Of a DNA stretch of 64,000 bases, positions 44,026-55,401 are shown one piece after another (the first letter of the stretch is position 1; the number at the start of each line of letters is the position of its first letter). Below the pieces are notes generated by a model. That model was not told the origin of the DNA. It searched no databases and saw only the letters and a program-made list of their open reading frames with translations. Origin of the DNA: Endomychus coccineus (taxonomy: Eukaryota > Arthropoda > Insecta > Coleoptera > Endomychidae); NCBI GenBank assembly GCA_958510875.1, contig OY294068.1:158074388-158138387 (forward strand). The letters are read 5' to 3'. The position numbers and the translations under genes are program-made.

Positions 44026-44196
44026 AATTTGACAATTTGAACATTTGATTTAAACACGCAGATTTAATTTTTTTCATTGTAAGCATGACAACACAATTCA
44101 ATTTTTTTACGAATGTGATTTTTTGAAGATTGTTTAAGTTTGTAAAAAAGGCTTAATAAAAATGAGCTTGTACATTGTACAAATAATCAAAATATT

Positions 44197-44500
44197 CAAG
44201 GTGGCGCATTCGAGCAACGAAATTAATTTTTGGCAAAAACGGTTCATCAAATTTACGTTTTTCATACACCGTTGTAAAGAGGCTTCCAAGACCTTTCAAA
44301 TAACTTATCACTCAACCCCTCTCCCCTTTTCAATTTTGAGGGGTTGATGCGCCCCCTATTAGGGGGTTGCTCGTTCAAGCCTCAAATATACGTCAATAGA
44401 TGTCTCCCAAACAAAATCATTCGATGTGTTTCGGGAGATTTTCCCACTCACTATGGGATAAAAAATATACGGGGTTGCTCGTCTGAGATGGAACACCTTG
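44197..44500. mobile_element. Possible mariner-type MITE
   Basis: The left end CAAGGTGGCGCATTCGAGCA and the inverse of the right end (CAAGGTGTTCCATCTCAGAC then GAGCAAC) share CAAGGTG...GAGCAAC. The right end is followed by TA; the left flank is not TA. It is about 304 bp with no coding capacity. The ends are only partly complementary, so this is tentative. Confidence 0.35.
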
Positions 44501-45578
44501 TATAACAAGGCTATAAATATCTGGTCACAATTGATAATTAATTACTAGTTTTCAATTGAATTGAGAACAACCTAGACATTATTGACGATACTCGATGACT
44601 ACTGAAGAACTGACGATGTGAACCATTGGAATAATAAAAAAAATGGGCTCTCAGCTGCTAACTTCACAACGTTGCATCTACTTTAAGTGTGGTGGTGGTA
44701 CCACATATCTCGCGGGCATCAATGAGCTAAATTTATTAATGAATATATGGATTTTGGTAACTTGTGTCAAGTGCTATTGATTGTAGGTACGTCACATTTG
44801 ATGAAAATACAGATGACATTGCCAGAACAACTAAAAGCAGACGAATAAAAGCAGCGACAGACACCATGAAATTTGGCGCAACGTTGGAAACGCTGTGAAA
44901 TTAGGAACTGATAACTCATTGATGGTCATAGTTATAGGGTGTACCATTCATTCAATGGACCACTTACTCAATATTAGAGTCAACACTTTTGATATCTTAT
45001 AGTAAGACTTAATCAATGACTCAATTCATTTATCTATCAAATAATTCAATAGGTAGGTAACAATTTTATCCATTATTTATTCATTCAATTTACTTCAAGC
45101 AATGTATTGAATTGACTGAATTAATTTCATTCTTATAAATTTGTTTGACTCGTTTATGTCAACTGTGAGATTGAATAAATTTCAATCTTATTTATACTGT
45201 AATTAATTATATGTTACCCGAATTTAATTAATGAACGACGAAGATGATTGTCCAGCATTTTCTGGCACACAGGGAAAGTTCCTAAAAACCACATCCAAAC
45301 AGTGGCTCCAAAATGTTGATCTTAGAATTCGATCATTTTAATTTTAGATTGTCTGTACATGTACCATTTATTCTGTTTTTTATAATTTGTTGCTTTTTGT
45401 CTGTTTGTAATTGCTGGTATGAATTTGGTATAGCCAAAATAAATAACTTCCGCCATGTTTTTTCTAGAGAATTTTACGTCGTCAACATACGAATACTTTG
45501 AGCATTTCCTGAATGTTGTGCAGTATAAGTTAATATAGAATTTTCGGGTGTGTATTCTCGTCGCCTAGGTTGATTAAT
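44501..45578. other. Unassigned AT-rich stretch
   Basis: No gene or repeat recognised. Confidence 0.4.
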
Positions 45579-45579
45579 A

Positions 45580-47040
45580 GTCCAGTCAATAAGCTGGAGA
45601 ACTAAAAAAAAAACAGGGCGTCGAATCGGAAAAATAATTTTTGTATGATGTTTTGTAAATTAACCCTATTTCACCCCCTTTTTAAAGGTAATTTTGAAAT
45701 CATGATAAAATGGTTTTTTTGGGTTGCTAAACACGAATCCGAGGTCATTTTCCCGGAAAACTCATTCAATGGGCTGAAAATCAGGGATATTTCGTAATTT
45801 TCATACAAAATTGCGCATTTTTCACGCGATTATCGTTTTATACATGAAAGATAGAAAAATTTGCGGAAAACTGTGGAAAACCTGAAAAGAAAATCTTTCT
45901 ACGTCATTGAAATTATAGTGAGATAAGTCGCTATAGAGGTTTTTGTGGGGTTGATAATTAACAAATTGAAAAATATCATTTTCCGGAAAAACGAAGAAAT
46001 TTGTTTTATGAATTCTTTTGTTTTAAATGTAAATTTTTGAGTGTCGTGTTGATTAGCATTTATGTTTTCGATGTGGACGTTGAATTACAAAAATTGAAAG
46101 TGATCTAGAAAAAAACAAAGTTTGGAAATCCCGGAAGAATGAAACAAAATAACAAGGAAAAATACTCTAACATCATTGGAATTATCGTGTGATAAGTCGC
46201 AATAGGGTTTTTTTTGGTCGAAAATCACGAATTTGACATCATAAACGCTTGGAAAAACATTAGCATTATGTGGAAAATAAAGGAACATTGAAAAATACAA
46301 GCATCTTTGTTTTAGCTTATACAAGTTTGTAACTGTGCATTTAAAGCTACAATATTGAAATTTGTAATTTTCTTTGATTTTTCCGGAATTCTTAAACAAT
46401 TGTTTTTTTTGACATCTTTTTCGATTTTTGTAATCCAACATGCACATCGACAACACAAATACTAATCAACACGATTACATTAAAAAAACAAGAATTCATA
46501 AAAAATCTTTTTTCACGGAAAATGATATTTTTAATTCTTTTATTTGTCGAATTCGTAATCAGCGACCAAAAAAACCCCTATAGCTACTTATCACAAGATA
46601 ATTTCAATGACGTGGACAGATTTTCTTCCCAGGTTTTCCACAGTTTTCCGCTAATTTTCCTAGTTTTGGTCTACTTTGGATCGAAATACAGGACTGCCAA
46701 CACCTTTTATTTTTAAAACGGTGATCGCGTTTGAAATGCGCAATTTTGTATGAAAATTAAGAAATTTTCGTGATTTTCAGCCCATTGAATTACCTCGAAT
46801 TTGTATTCAGCGACCCAAAACAAACAATTTTTTTTATAAATTCAATATTATCTTAAAAAAGGGGGTGAAAATAGGGTTAATTTAGCGTTTAGGGGTGAAT
46901 GGGAGATCCTGTTCACTTAGCTCAACTCTCACGAATGATCCACGTTGACCACACAACATCATGCAAAAAGAATTTTTCCGATACGACGCCCTGCTTTTTT
47001 CTTAGAAAGTCGACCAAACTCCCCAGCTTATTGAGTGAAC
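45580..47040. mobile_element. Second foldback element, diverged arms, TA-flanked
   Basis: The two halves are inverse copies meeting near 46260. Matching landmarks: TCAATAAGCTGG at 45586 and its inverse near 47030; AGGGCGTCG near 45616 and 46985; AATTAACCCTATTT at 45660 and its inverse near 46875; TTCAATGGGCTGAAAATCA at 45766 and its inverse near 46780; GTGTTGATTAG near 46050 and its inverse near 46465. Arms are about 0.7 kb with gaps. Ends read TA-GTCC and TA-GTTC, like the TA-GTC start of the foldback at 34668. A block around GATAAGTCGC(T/A)ATAG recurs at 45922, 46190 and, inverted, at 46580. No coding gene. Confidence 0.7.
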
Positions 47041-49330
47041 TATAAGTAGAGTAGAATGGTTTTGTTTTCAGGTTTTGGCAGCTTAGCCTTTCAACAACCG
47101 ATAGCATGGGACTCGTCAGTGTCATGGCAACAAAATAGTGAGAATAAACAAAAATAAATGATTCCTCAATGAGATTGGCTATGATAGACGCGCCTATCTT
47201 GCCTACTCTGAGAAGTAGACACTGATTTGTATGTCTGAATAAGAATCATAGTGGAGTAAATTAAAACTCCCATTATCAAACAAATACGAACGAATCATGA
47301 ACAGCCAAACATGAATAATGTAATTAGTTCTAGCGAGCGAATGAATACATTTTACTCCTCTATTAGCATCTCTGCGACTTCGTCATAAGTGAATTCACTG
47401 GTTGCATAATGCACTAATATCATAACGAATATGATATGAATATTAAATATTTGAGTAGTTGGAAACTTGATTATGCAAAGAACCAGAATTATCCATTAGA
47501 ACATTCACTAAATATCGTATGACTGCCTGCATATACGACAACTTGTTTAATAGAGATGCTAGTGATAATACGTTTAGGATATTTACCATTTTAATATTCT
47601 AGACTAGAATATTGTAGGAAGGTGGGCGACCTCTCCCTCTCCTATAGATATTTCTGTGGTCGGTGCTCATCAGAAATCTCGTCTGGTATTCCACCACCAG
47701 AGACTTTAGGTAATCACCCCTTCACTGTCAACTTGTTGCTTAGCTTTCAAGAAAAATTCCAATGCACGTCTCCTTTCCCAACACTCCACTGCTGACTCAC
47801 ACGATATTCTGAAAACATTACAGGATTTCCTACCATGAAGTCAAAATATGAAAAAATAAAAAAATTATTATTCATATACTTTCCCTTACCATCATGTGCT
47901 ATAATAGGTGTAGAGGTGACTAAGTATATTTTTCCATATAATTCAGTTCACATTAACAAACTTTTTCCACCTGAATTGTAACTAACCTAAAGCACTTTTT
48001 AACTACGATGAAGCCATTACCAAAGACATAAGTGAACTTATTCTGAAACTAAGATAATGAAATATTGAGAATTACTCAATGGTCAATTTTGGAGACAGGT
48101 AGATTACTACCAATAATAATACGACCATTATGCTATTTGTATGAATGAACTTGTTACAGGTACTTCGTGGCTGAAAATAAACTTCAAATATTCCATGTAG
48201 TCAATATCCTGTTAGTAAATGAATAATTTCCTCAAATTAAGCTGAGATTTAACGAAGTACTTGTAATGATGAGTTTTTCTCCGATAGGAGATAAATCGCA
48301 ATTCAATAAATGACCTCTGTTTATACATATCTCAAGCTTCAAGAAATACGATTTTGTAATTGTATGACCCAGTTGTAATACATATATCAATGATACTACA
48401 TTATGAAAATGCTTTTTGAACCTGGTAGAATTATAACTCGCAGTTAAGCTCACATAACATCACAATCATTGCACTAATTAAGAAGAGCATTTTTATACGC
48501 TTCCACTTATAACATCGATAAGTCCGCCGTAGCAAACTGTGTCTGAAAACCGATCATACAAATACATAATCCTGTCTTCCTCTCTTAAAATACATCGAAA
48601 AGCCTTTCTTAGGGACATAGGAAGCTTTAGAAATGTATAAAACAGAGATCATTTGATCAACTTTGATTTATCTTTTTTCGTAAACAACCTATTATTACAA
48701 GTACTTTCATAAATATCAGGTTAACTCCAGAAACACGTATTATGAATAATTATTTGTTTACTAATAGGATATCGACTACCTGTATATCTGATGTTTATTT
48801 TCAACCAAGAAGTAAATGTTTTTATTCAATAGAATTAGCATTATAATCGCTTTATATCTGGTTGTGACTAACCTTTTCCCAAAATCGACCATTATGTTTT
48901 TCATGATCTTAGTTTTAGAATTAGTTTACGTTTATGACTTTCGTAATGGCTGCATCGCAGTTTGAAAGTGATAAGTTACTATTTAAGTGGAAAAAAGGTT
49001 TTAGTGTGATCTAAATAGTGAATAATATTATATTATATCATATTCCATACTAGTATTTGTACACAAAGTCCAGGCGCTGACTAGACACGTAAGTATGACG
49101 TCATCAACAAATAGCTTGGAGTAGTAACATAATCTTCCTACAGTGCTGTTTAATCTTATTGATGCATGGCCGTTATCGATTGGGACAGATGGTACATATT
49201 AGAACAAACTTGTGGAACATTATATGTTGGACCAGTTCCTCGGGCGTCCTTGTGTTATTGGAAAGTATTTTGACCTGTAAATAAGCTTGTATAAAAGTGT
49301 TATGGCTGAATAAAGTGCGTTGCAAAATAG
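47041..49330. other. Unassigned AT-rich stretch
   Basis: I see no coding frame, RNA gene or repeat that can be supported. Confidence 0.4.
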
Positions 49331-50660
49331 CTTCCTAATCGTATGTTTATGTTGGCTGCAGACGACCTGCAAGAAAATGTAGGTATAGATATTTTACAAA
49401 TATAACGATTTTATTCTAACTTTAACACACAATCTGTCCACACGCATCTAAGTTTTTAGGATATTCAAATGTATTAACTTTGCTACATCCAACAACTATA
49501 AAGACGGTTTGTCATGATCCGGTAGTTGGATAGAGACAAATGTCCCCCCCTACATACGTTCTATTTGAAATTTTTAATAAAAATGTAAGTAACATGTACT
49601 TTTATCTGATGAGATCAATAGTAAACCATTTTCGGATTATGAAGTCAAAATTACTGTTGGTACCGCTTCAAATAACACGTTACTTGCACTAACAGTATTT
49701 GTGTTTATGCTTGTTCGCGTAAATTCGCGATTCAAAGAGGTTGTTCATAGTTGTTCTGTATAGAAATAAATCAGGAATTATTGTTTATGTTTGTTTATGT
49801 TCATAGTCAATTATTTTGAAATTAGAACAAAGTGGATACAAAATATACTGTATTATAAGTGACAATAATGCAATACAGCCATGAACAATTTTTTTAAACA
49901 TAACAAGGTAAGAATCGTGTAGCTTCATCCAGTTGATAATTCAAGACCTTCTCTTCATGTATTAGATTCTTAGATTCGGTTCATGTTCTCAAATATATAG
50001 AAATAATTGACTATATTCAAAACGCAATCAAATTGTGCACTATTCCAATTTTGATTCGAAAGAAGAGAGCTTTTCCCCATTTTATGCTTTAAAAAAATGC
50101 ATGAACTAGAACATGATAAATTGTCGAAATTTGGCTATTATTTGAATTTGAAAGCACTCTTATCCTACAAATCTGGAAGACCCAAATGGTAAATTAGCCC
50201 TTAAGGTATTCAATAAATACGCCATATAGGCTCTACTTCAATTTAGTTCAAATATGGAGCAATTGAAATCCTCAGCCCAGCTTATAAATATTATATTAAC
50301 TTGTTGGAAAATAATGAATGTTAGAACTTCCTTCAAAGTGCAACGATTAAGAGACATTTTTCTGGGACATGTCGTCAAAAGTGAGTAAGAGGATTATTCG
50401 CAAATCAGTTTTCCAAGAAATTTATTAAATTAGTTAGATAAGTGGAAGTCTAGTTCGGCCTTAAATAAATTAACAACACCGCTACATACTGGATGGTCAC
50501 ATACAGTTCATGGACTTTTAGAAATAATTTCGTATTGTTTCAATGAGCTCAATTTAAATTACATATTCTTAGGGAAATTTCAAACAGGTCCATTAGAAGG
50601 CAGGTTTTTGGTATTAAGAAGAGCAAATGGGGTGCAACTAAGGACTCAGTTCACGTGTGC
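49330..50660 (+). pseudogene. P-element/THAP9-like transposase relic, second copy
   Basis: Landmarks in broken frames: CATCCAACAACTATAAAG (49485) and CCGGTAGTTGGATAGAGACA (matching the relic at 9430-9510), then MHELEHDKLSKFGYYLNLKA (50100), IMNVRTSFKVQRLRDIFLGH (50310), and a clean run around LDKWKSSSALNKLTTPLHTG, WSHTVHGLLEIISYCFNELN and YIFLGKFQTGPLEGRF (50435-50615). The last block is typical of P-element/THAP9-related transposases, where EGRFGKYR usually follows. Stops and indels occur throughout. It is a diverged paralogue of the relic at 8620-12480. Confidence 0.65.
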
Positions 50661-50784
50661 CAACTCCGTTTGAACAGGAAGTTCTCATATATGTCCTATA
50701 AAATGAATGAAACTTCTGTTCACCTGTCGGTATTCCAGCATATTGTAAGGTTCGAAGAAACCTTTTGTGTCTCTGATGACCCCA

Positions 50785-52300
50785 ACTAGCTCAGGGTGAT
50801 AATTAACCTCAGAGCTCATGATGAAACGCATCTTTCGATTCTTGATTGAATAGGACTGTCTTTTTTGAGCGCCAACTGCTTTACGAAAAGATACGGAAGA
50901 GTCCTCAATCAACAGTTTCCAGCATTAAGAGGTGAATAAATATTGATGATTATATTAGAGAAAATGAAGAAAAGTTTCAACTTAACAATTTGATTTTATA
51001 CCTCTAGGGGATTGTAAGAGAGAACAAAACTATTTTGATTTACAAAGAAACTTAATTCAATATTAACAAAGAATAATGCTTAGGAAAAAATGAATAGTGA
51101 AACAAATTAGAGTTCAAATAATTTGATTAAATTAGATTGAGATTACAAATTTAACATTATGAAACAAAAATAAAATTTAAAACAAAGGGTCAAGTTGAGC
51201 AAGTTAATTCGATTCGATGACAATAATTTTGGAGAGAGATCATAAAAAGCTGTTTATGATCAGCTGATTATGAAAATTTGGTTATTCCCATTAAGAGATT
51301 GTTACGTCCTTGAAACTTGGATGAGCGTGGTGTAATTGCTCTGCCAGGAATCCTTCTACAGCAAGGCCGCGGCCGGGAAGAAAGAAGGAGACGTCTCGAT
51401 CTTTTATACCCTGAAATATAGACAATGCGAGCAGTATCTTGGCTTCAAGTTCGAGGGACAAATAACTAAATCAGCAGGATCAATCATAATAATCCAACAA
51501 CTGATTATGTTATCTTGAAACGGATGTGATACGGACCGCTTTGGGTCGGTTTTAATGGGCCCAACTAGCTCAATTTAAAATGATTAATCTCAGGGCTCGT
51601 AGTGAAACGTGCCCTGTGATTCTAGACTTATGAATTGCCTGAGCGCCAACTGCTTAGAAATAACTACAAAAATAAATGAATTCACAGTCCATAATACAGG
51701 CACTAAGAGATGGTTTTATAGTTGATGGAAATTCAGAAAAATAAGTTCAACTTAACAATTTGATTTATTCCAATCGGAATTTGAGTTATAATATAAATTA
51801 TTACAATTTTGATAGTGAACCAATTTGTAACACAAATTAAAATTGAATTTTGAAATATTCACAAAAAAAGAAATTGAATACTTGGTACAATTTAAATAAA
51901 TTAAATAAATGAACATCAATTTTCGTTAATAGATTGAAATTAAATATGTAATTGGAAAAAAAAAGTTATCCAATGTTGAGAATTAAAATGAACCTCAAAT
52001 AGTTTCTGAAAAATTAGTGGAATACAACTTCAGTTGGATAAAAAAATCAGAGAAATGAAATTATGGTCATTCAAACTAAAAAATGTTACCCTCCTTGAAA
52101 CTTGATGGATCTGGATGTCGGTCCGGCCAGGAGATTCACAAAACCATCTCGAGGAGATGAAGAGAGGCACCTCAGTTGTTCTTACCCTGTAATTTCAAAA
52201 AACGAACAGAACCTGGCCTAAGTTCAAAGGACGAGTAACACAGTCAATTGGAATAACCATGTGATTCCACAACTGATTATGTTACCTTCCCAAATTGCAA
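50785..52300. repeat. Tandem duplication, unit about 775 bp
   Basis: Two diverged direct units start at CCCAACTAGCTCA (50785 and 51558). They share, at the same spacing, a TGATTAATCTCAG-like block, GAGCGCCAACTGCTT (near 50868 and 51643), TTCAACTTAACAATTTGATT (near 50976 and 51750), CCTTGAAACTTG (near 51310 and 52087) and CAACTGATTATGTTA (near 51497 and 52270). They could be degenerate LTRs without internal sequence, or a tandem array. No coding potential was recognised. Confidence 0.65.
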
Positions 52301-53905
52301 AAACATTATTACAAAATTGAAATCTTGAAGAGATATCAATTTAGACAACAATCAAAGTTAATCTGAAAGAATTAAATTATTACTATTGATACTTAAATTG
52401 GCAAAACATTAAAATGTGACTGAAAGAATAATAATCAAAATGTTTCTAAAGAATAATAATTGAAATGTTGGAATTTGCCAGTTAGCATAAATCTGAATTA
52501 CTTGAATTAAATTGCATATAAGAATTGATGTTGTAATTCACACTACAACCCACACGAGCGTAGCAGACCTGATAATTAAATATCCAATAAGTAGTAATTG
52601 AATAATTACTTTATGATAATCCCTAACAATATCTACAGCACGTTTCAGTCAAAAGACAGCTCTGTATACGCTTGTACCAGATCTACAAAATGGCTATCCA
52701 AAAATAAATCACTCAAATTACCATGTGCTATTGTGGGATTAAACACAAAGGGAACAAAGAAATATTATCAATGATATCTGCCTACGTCCCGTTAGATTGA
52801 CATACGAAAATTACAACAATTAATGCAGTGATGGAAACGATTATCTCTGAAATATGCTAAAGACAAATTGATTGTGTGGAACTCTAGATAAGCCGAGCAA
52901 TACTTCCACCGAAATATCATCACATTCAGGTACTGAACATCCAGCAGTCTAATTACAAAAACAAATCAAATAATATGTAGCCTGATATGAATTATATTTC
53001 GGTAGTAAAAATTAAGAAATGAATGCAAAGTCAATGAATTATAAAATCTCGACTTATCCAGTTTGAGGTTCACACGACAATGAATTCCTTTCGACTTCCG
53101 TCCTCAGACCTACCCCACTTCGCGATATTCGCGCTATCGAGCATGCGGGAAGTAATATCAGTAATCGATGCTATTGAACGTGAATATGTCTCTGAGATAT
53201 CATATGACAAGTTTCCTAGCCGAAAAGAAATCTAATCTGTTGATTACAGAGTTCTTTAATTCACGTATTAATTCCCGTAACGGCTAACCTGTTACAATCT
53301 ACCCAAAATGTATATTCAAAATTATAACAAATCTTGAAAAGAATAAACGAATTACATGAAAGTTGTTAAGCAGAGAATAACAATTCATTAAATTATAATG
53401 TTGAAATTGATATCTGAAAGAGAATGATTGGATATTAGTTCACAATAATTATACTGGAATAGTGATCGTCGTTTCTAAATTATTATTATCATAACTTGTC
53501 CAAGTAATACCAGACAGTTCACTCCCATAAAGCAGTAACTGGGAAATTTGCCTCTATATATGTTCGCCCAGATCAAATAATTATTCAGTTATAACACCAA
53601 TAATTCAGCATAAAGTGCCGCTAGTGCATCAAGAAGAATGTCAATTCAAGATGCTACGGAATAATACGAAACGACGTGGTTCATTTGCTACGTTAAACAA
53701 TCCGTAATGAAGCGATATGAACAATTCCGATGATTAACTTGACAAATTTATTACTCTTCTTAGTGACGATGAAAAGAATTATGATTTTGTATTTAATTAC
53801 ATGCAACCGAATACAAGAAAACATGATCTTGGTGTGTGACATGAATAAGTTTGATAAACGAAAATTTGAAAGTTCAATTTGGAAATAACACATTGATAAT
53901 ACATA
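52301..53905. other. Unassigned AT-rich stretch
   Basis: No coding frame recognised. A GC-richer patch at about 53090-53160 (TCGCGATATTCGCGCTATCG) has a weak palindromic look and no identified role. Confidence 0.35.
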
Positions 53906-55401
53906 ACACCGGTCTACAACATTTTTGCGCGCGGGTTATACATACCTAACTTTTATTCCTTTTATAGCTAGAAATAAGGAAAATAACAAAAAATAGTTCT
54001 GAATTTGTTTTTATGTGTGAAAAACGGAAAATTCAAATGAATGAAAATACATAAAAAATGGACATAGAGATGATTTATTAAAAGAGATCAAACATCCATT
54101 TATGATTCATTCTTACAATAGAGGTTTTAAAATAATGTTTCATGTTCAGTAGAACTTTTGTCTTATCAACCCCCAAATATAGTCCCCCATCATGCTTTCG
54201 GTATACTGGCCTTGGTAACGTCTCTCAAATTCCATTATATCTTAATGGAAGCGTTCCCCTTGCTCTTCCGAATAAGCTCCCATATTATTTTTAAATTTAT
54301 CCAAATGAGAATGTAACATGTGCATCGTTAAAGATATTCTACATCCGATGATGGAAAAATTTGTAATCATGTCAGTGATCAGCTCGTCATAATTTTCAGC
54401 TCTATGGTTTCCAAGAAAACCATGAACTACTGCCTTAAAACTGTTCCAGGCTTTTTTCTCCTCATTGCTAAGTAAGTCCGGGAAAATATCACAATCCATG
54501 ATTTTTTTATTTGAGGGCCCACAAAGATTACAGCTTTAATTTTCGCCTCTGAAAGCTTTGGAAAATACTCTTCAAATATTTGAAAGCTTCGGACTCATGA
54601 TTAAGAGCCTTTACAAATTGTTTAATCAGACCCAATTTGATATGCAATGGTGGCATTAATATAGTTTCAGGATCGACAATTGCCTCCCATTTAATATTGC
54701 ATTTTCCCACTCCATACACAGTACGTACAGGCCAATGTTTTTGAAGGTAATGAGCGGCATCATTTCTACTATCCCACAGGCAAAGATAACAGGAGTATTC
54801 AGTATACCCACCTTGCATTCCGGTCAAAAAACACACCATCTTGAAGTCCCCAATAACTTCCCAATTGTTTTCCATATATTTAATTGCAGTTAATAGCATT
54901 TTAATACTGTCGTAATTTCCTTTGAGATGTACGGAATGTGCCAATGGAATAGAGGGAAATTTGTTCCCATTGTGTAGTAGAACAGCTTTTAGACTTTTTG
55001 TTGAGCTGTCAATAAGAAGGCGCCATGTTGTATGACATGGAATACCAATTTCTTCAAATAAACCTTTTACGTCATGACAAAATCAGAGTCCATCTTCCTT
55101 ACTAAAGAAACAAGAAAATTCTTCATGACGTTTTCTTCGACGGGATATTCGTACATCAAAATTAAGTAGATTCCATTGTTTTAACCGTGATGCTAATAAC
55201 TCTGCTTTTCTTTTTGGTAGATTGAAGTCACTTATTAAGTCATTGAGATCTTCAGAGTTGATGAGGTGTGGTAGTTTTAGCTCAGATTCAGCGAATATTT
55301 TCGTTCTGTAATCGCAATTTTTTATATAGATTTGCTTATATAATCAAAATATATTAGGTAAAACCCATGCGCAAGAATTTTTTTTTTGTGTTGACCGGTG
55401 T
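53906..55401 (-). mobile_element. Candidate DNA transposon of unrecognised superfamily, with TIRs
   Basis: The left end ACACCGGTCTACA (53906) and the inverse of the right end (ACACCGGTCAACA, to 55401) match at 12 of 13 positions. Matching subterminal blocks follow (TTGCGCGCGGGTT against TTGCGCATGGGTT, then ACCTAA), giving imperfect TIRs of about 45 bp. ATA borders both sides (53903-53905 and 55402-55404), a possible 3-bp TSD. The single minus-strand gene between them belongs to a conserved multicopy invertebrate family of unknown function. Ends and gene spacing fit a compact 1.5-kb autonomous-type transposon. I cannot place the ends in a named superfamily. Confidence 0.6.
54146..55300 (-). 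pseudogene. Conserved multicopy invertebrate protein, probable transposase, decayed
   Basis: Read by eye from 55300 down: LPHLINSEDLNDLISDFNLP, KRKAELLASRLKQWNLL, SRRRKRHEEFSCFFSKEDGL (stop TGA near 55088), CHTTWRLLIDSSTKSLKAVL, LLHNGNKFPSIPLAHS, NWEVIGDFKMVCFLTGMQGG, SCYLCLWDSRNDAAHY, ETILMPPLHIKLGLIKQFVK, LSEAKIKAVIFVGPQIKK, FPDLLSNEEKKAWNSFKAVV, GFLGNHRAENYDEL and GAYSEEQGERFH (stop TAA replacing Gln near 54242), then DIMEFERRYQGQY and MMGDYIWGL. I know this family only as uncharacterised proteins present in many copies in insects, spiders and Hydra. Conserved Asp in LLIDSS and IGDFKM and Glu/His in GERFH are candidate catalytic residues (inference). Two nonsense codons and at least two frameshifts (54499-54560) inactivate it. 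Confidence 0.6.

Larger units (their letters stand above)
42920..44040 (-). mobile_element. Third Penelope-like element, 5'-truncated, with hammerhead motif
   Basis: The minus strand carries the end of the RT domain, the linker, the GIY-YIG endonuclease and a 3' region holding a well-formed hammerhead motif at 42973-42932. It belongs to a different family from the copies at 4284 and 29148. The 5' edge (44010-44028) contains a 19-base inverse copy of an internal coding segment (43837-43855). No clear TSD was found. Confidence 0.8.
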
